Assembly (NCBI RefSeq): GCF_000719335.1
Contig: NZ_JOGB01000001.1
Coordinates: 184,683-248,682, forward strand
DNA length: 64,000 nt
Direction: 5' to 3'
Source: Streptomyces sp. NRRL S-87
GTDB taxonomy: Bacteria; Actinomycetota; Actinomycetes; Streptomycetales; Streptomycetaceae
The notes under the pieces are model-generated. The model saw nothing but the letters and a program-made list of their open reading frames with translations, searched no databases and was not told where the DNA came from. Position 1 is the stretch's first letter; each line of letters starts with the position of its first letter. Position numbers and translations under genes: made by a program. Shown here in pieces: positions 63,878 through 64,000 of the stretch.

Positions 63878-64000
63878 GCGCCTCCCGCGGCACCCGCTTC
63901 GAGGAGGCCCTGCTCGGCACCCTCGACCTCGACCTCGACCCCACTGACCCCGCCCCCGTCACCCCCGCCCCCGTCACCCCCAACCCCGCCACCCCCGGAC
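63874..64000 (+). CDS. Gene cut by the window end, Pro-rich N-terminus
   Basis: GTG 63874 overlaps the FadR-type stop (GTGA) and has GGAGGGG 5 nt upstream. The 42 visible codons begin VSASRGTRFEEALLGTLDL and continue into a low-complexity Asp/Pro/Val/Thr tract (PAPVTPAPVTPNPATPG). The frame is open at base 64000. Coupling to a FadR-type regulator hints at a lipid-related enzyme or a transporter, but no family can be recognised. Confidence 0.6.
   Translation, partial: MSASRGTRFEEALLGTLDLDLDPTDPAPVTPAPVTPNPATPG

Overview
The window looks like a chromosomal segment of a Streptomyces or a close high-GC actinobacterium. Base composition is very GC-rich, codons end mostly in G or C, GTG and TTG starts are common, and the gene families are typical of plant-biomass-degrading streptomycetes: CebR/CebEFG, a Bxl-type cluster, an XlnA-type xylanase, and GH6, GH9 and GH48 cellulases with CBM2 modules. 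I see no tRNA, rRNA, CRISPR array or insertion sequence.

About the first 50 kb is an island for using lignocellulose sugars. Positions 1130-6472 hold a multi-sugar ABC importer (chvE-mmsA-mmsB) divergent from an aldose epimerase. Positions 6610-10530 hold xylose isomerase, xylulokinase and a ROK-type XylR. Positions 10605-17173 hold the cellobiose system (GH1 beta-glucosidase, CebG, CebF, CebE, CebR). A divergent pair of secreted cellulases follows (CBM2-GH6 and a frameshifted CBM2-GH48, 17394-22321). Positions 22402-32881 hold arabinose catabolism: araA, araB, a second sugar importer with two permeases, a LacI-type regulator (AraR) and araD. Next come GH9, a GH10-CBM13 xylanase, two more GH6 enzymes and a LacI regulator (33047-40722). 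A xylo-oligosaccharide cluster (GH43, GH3, BxlR-like regulator, BxlEFG-like importer) and a GH62 arabinofuranosidase complete the island (40762-50409).

Four LacI-type regulators appear to partition these genes. TGGGAGCGCTCCCA sites (CebR type) precede cebE, cebR, GH6, GH48, GH9 and GH1. TTGTTAGCGCTCACAA sites precede chvE, galM, araB, the second importer, araD and GH62, which defines a probable arabinose regulon. In five of these six the operator is built into the promoter -10 hexamer. TGGAAGCGCTTCCA precedes the GH6-GH6-xylanase group. The ceb and bxl importers have no ATPase gene here and presumably use a shared MsiK-type ATPase encoded elsewhere.

The last 14 kb is unrelated. It holds a fatty-acid desaturase with its ferredoxin-type reductase and a divergent PucR-like regulator, an MHS-family transporter with a GAF-PucR regulator on an apparently leaderless transcript, a TerD protein fused to a PD-(D/E)XK nuclease-like domain, a VOC protein, a deazaflavin-dependent nitroreductase-like protein, a secreted HAD phosphatase, an alpha/beta hydrolase, a FadR-type regulator and a gene cut by the window end. 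The most unusual items are the TerD-nuclease fusion, the AraR operator/promoter architecture, the GH48 frameshift and the repeat-bearing spacers inside two importer operons.
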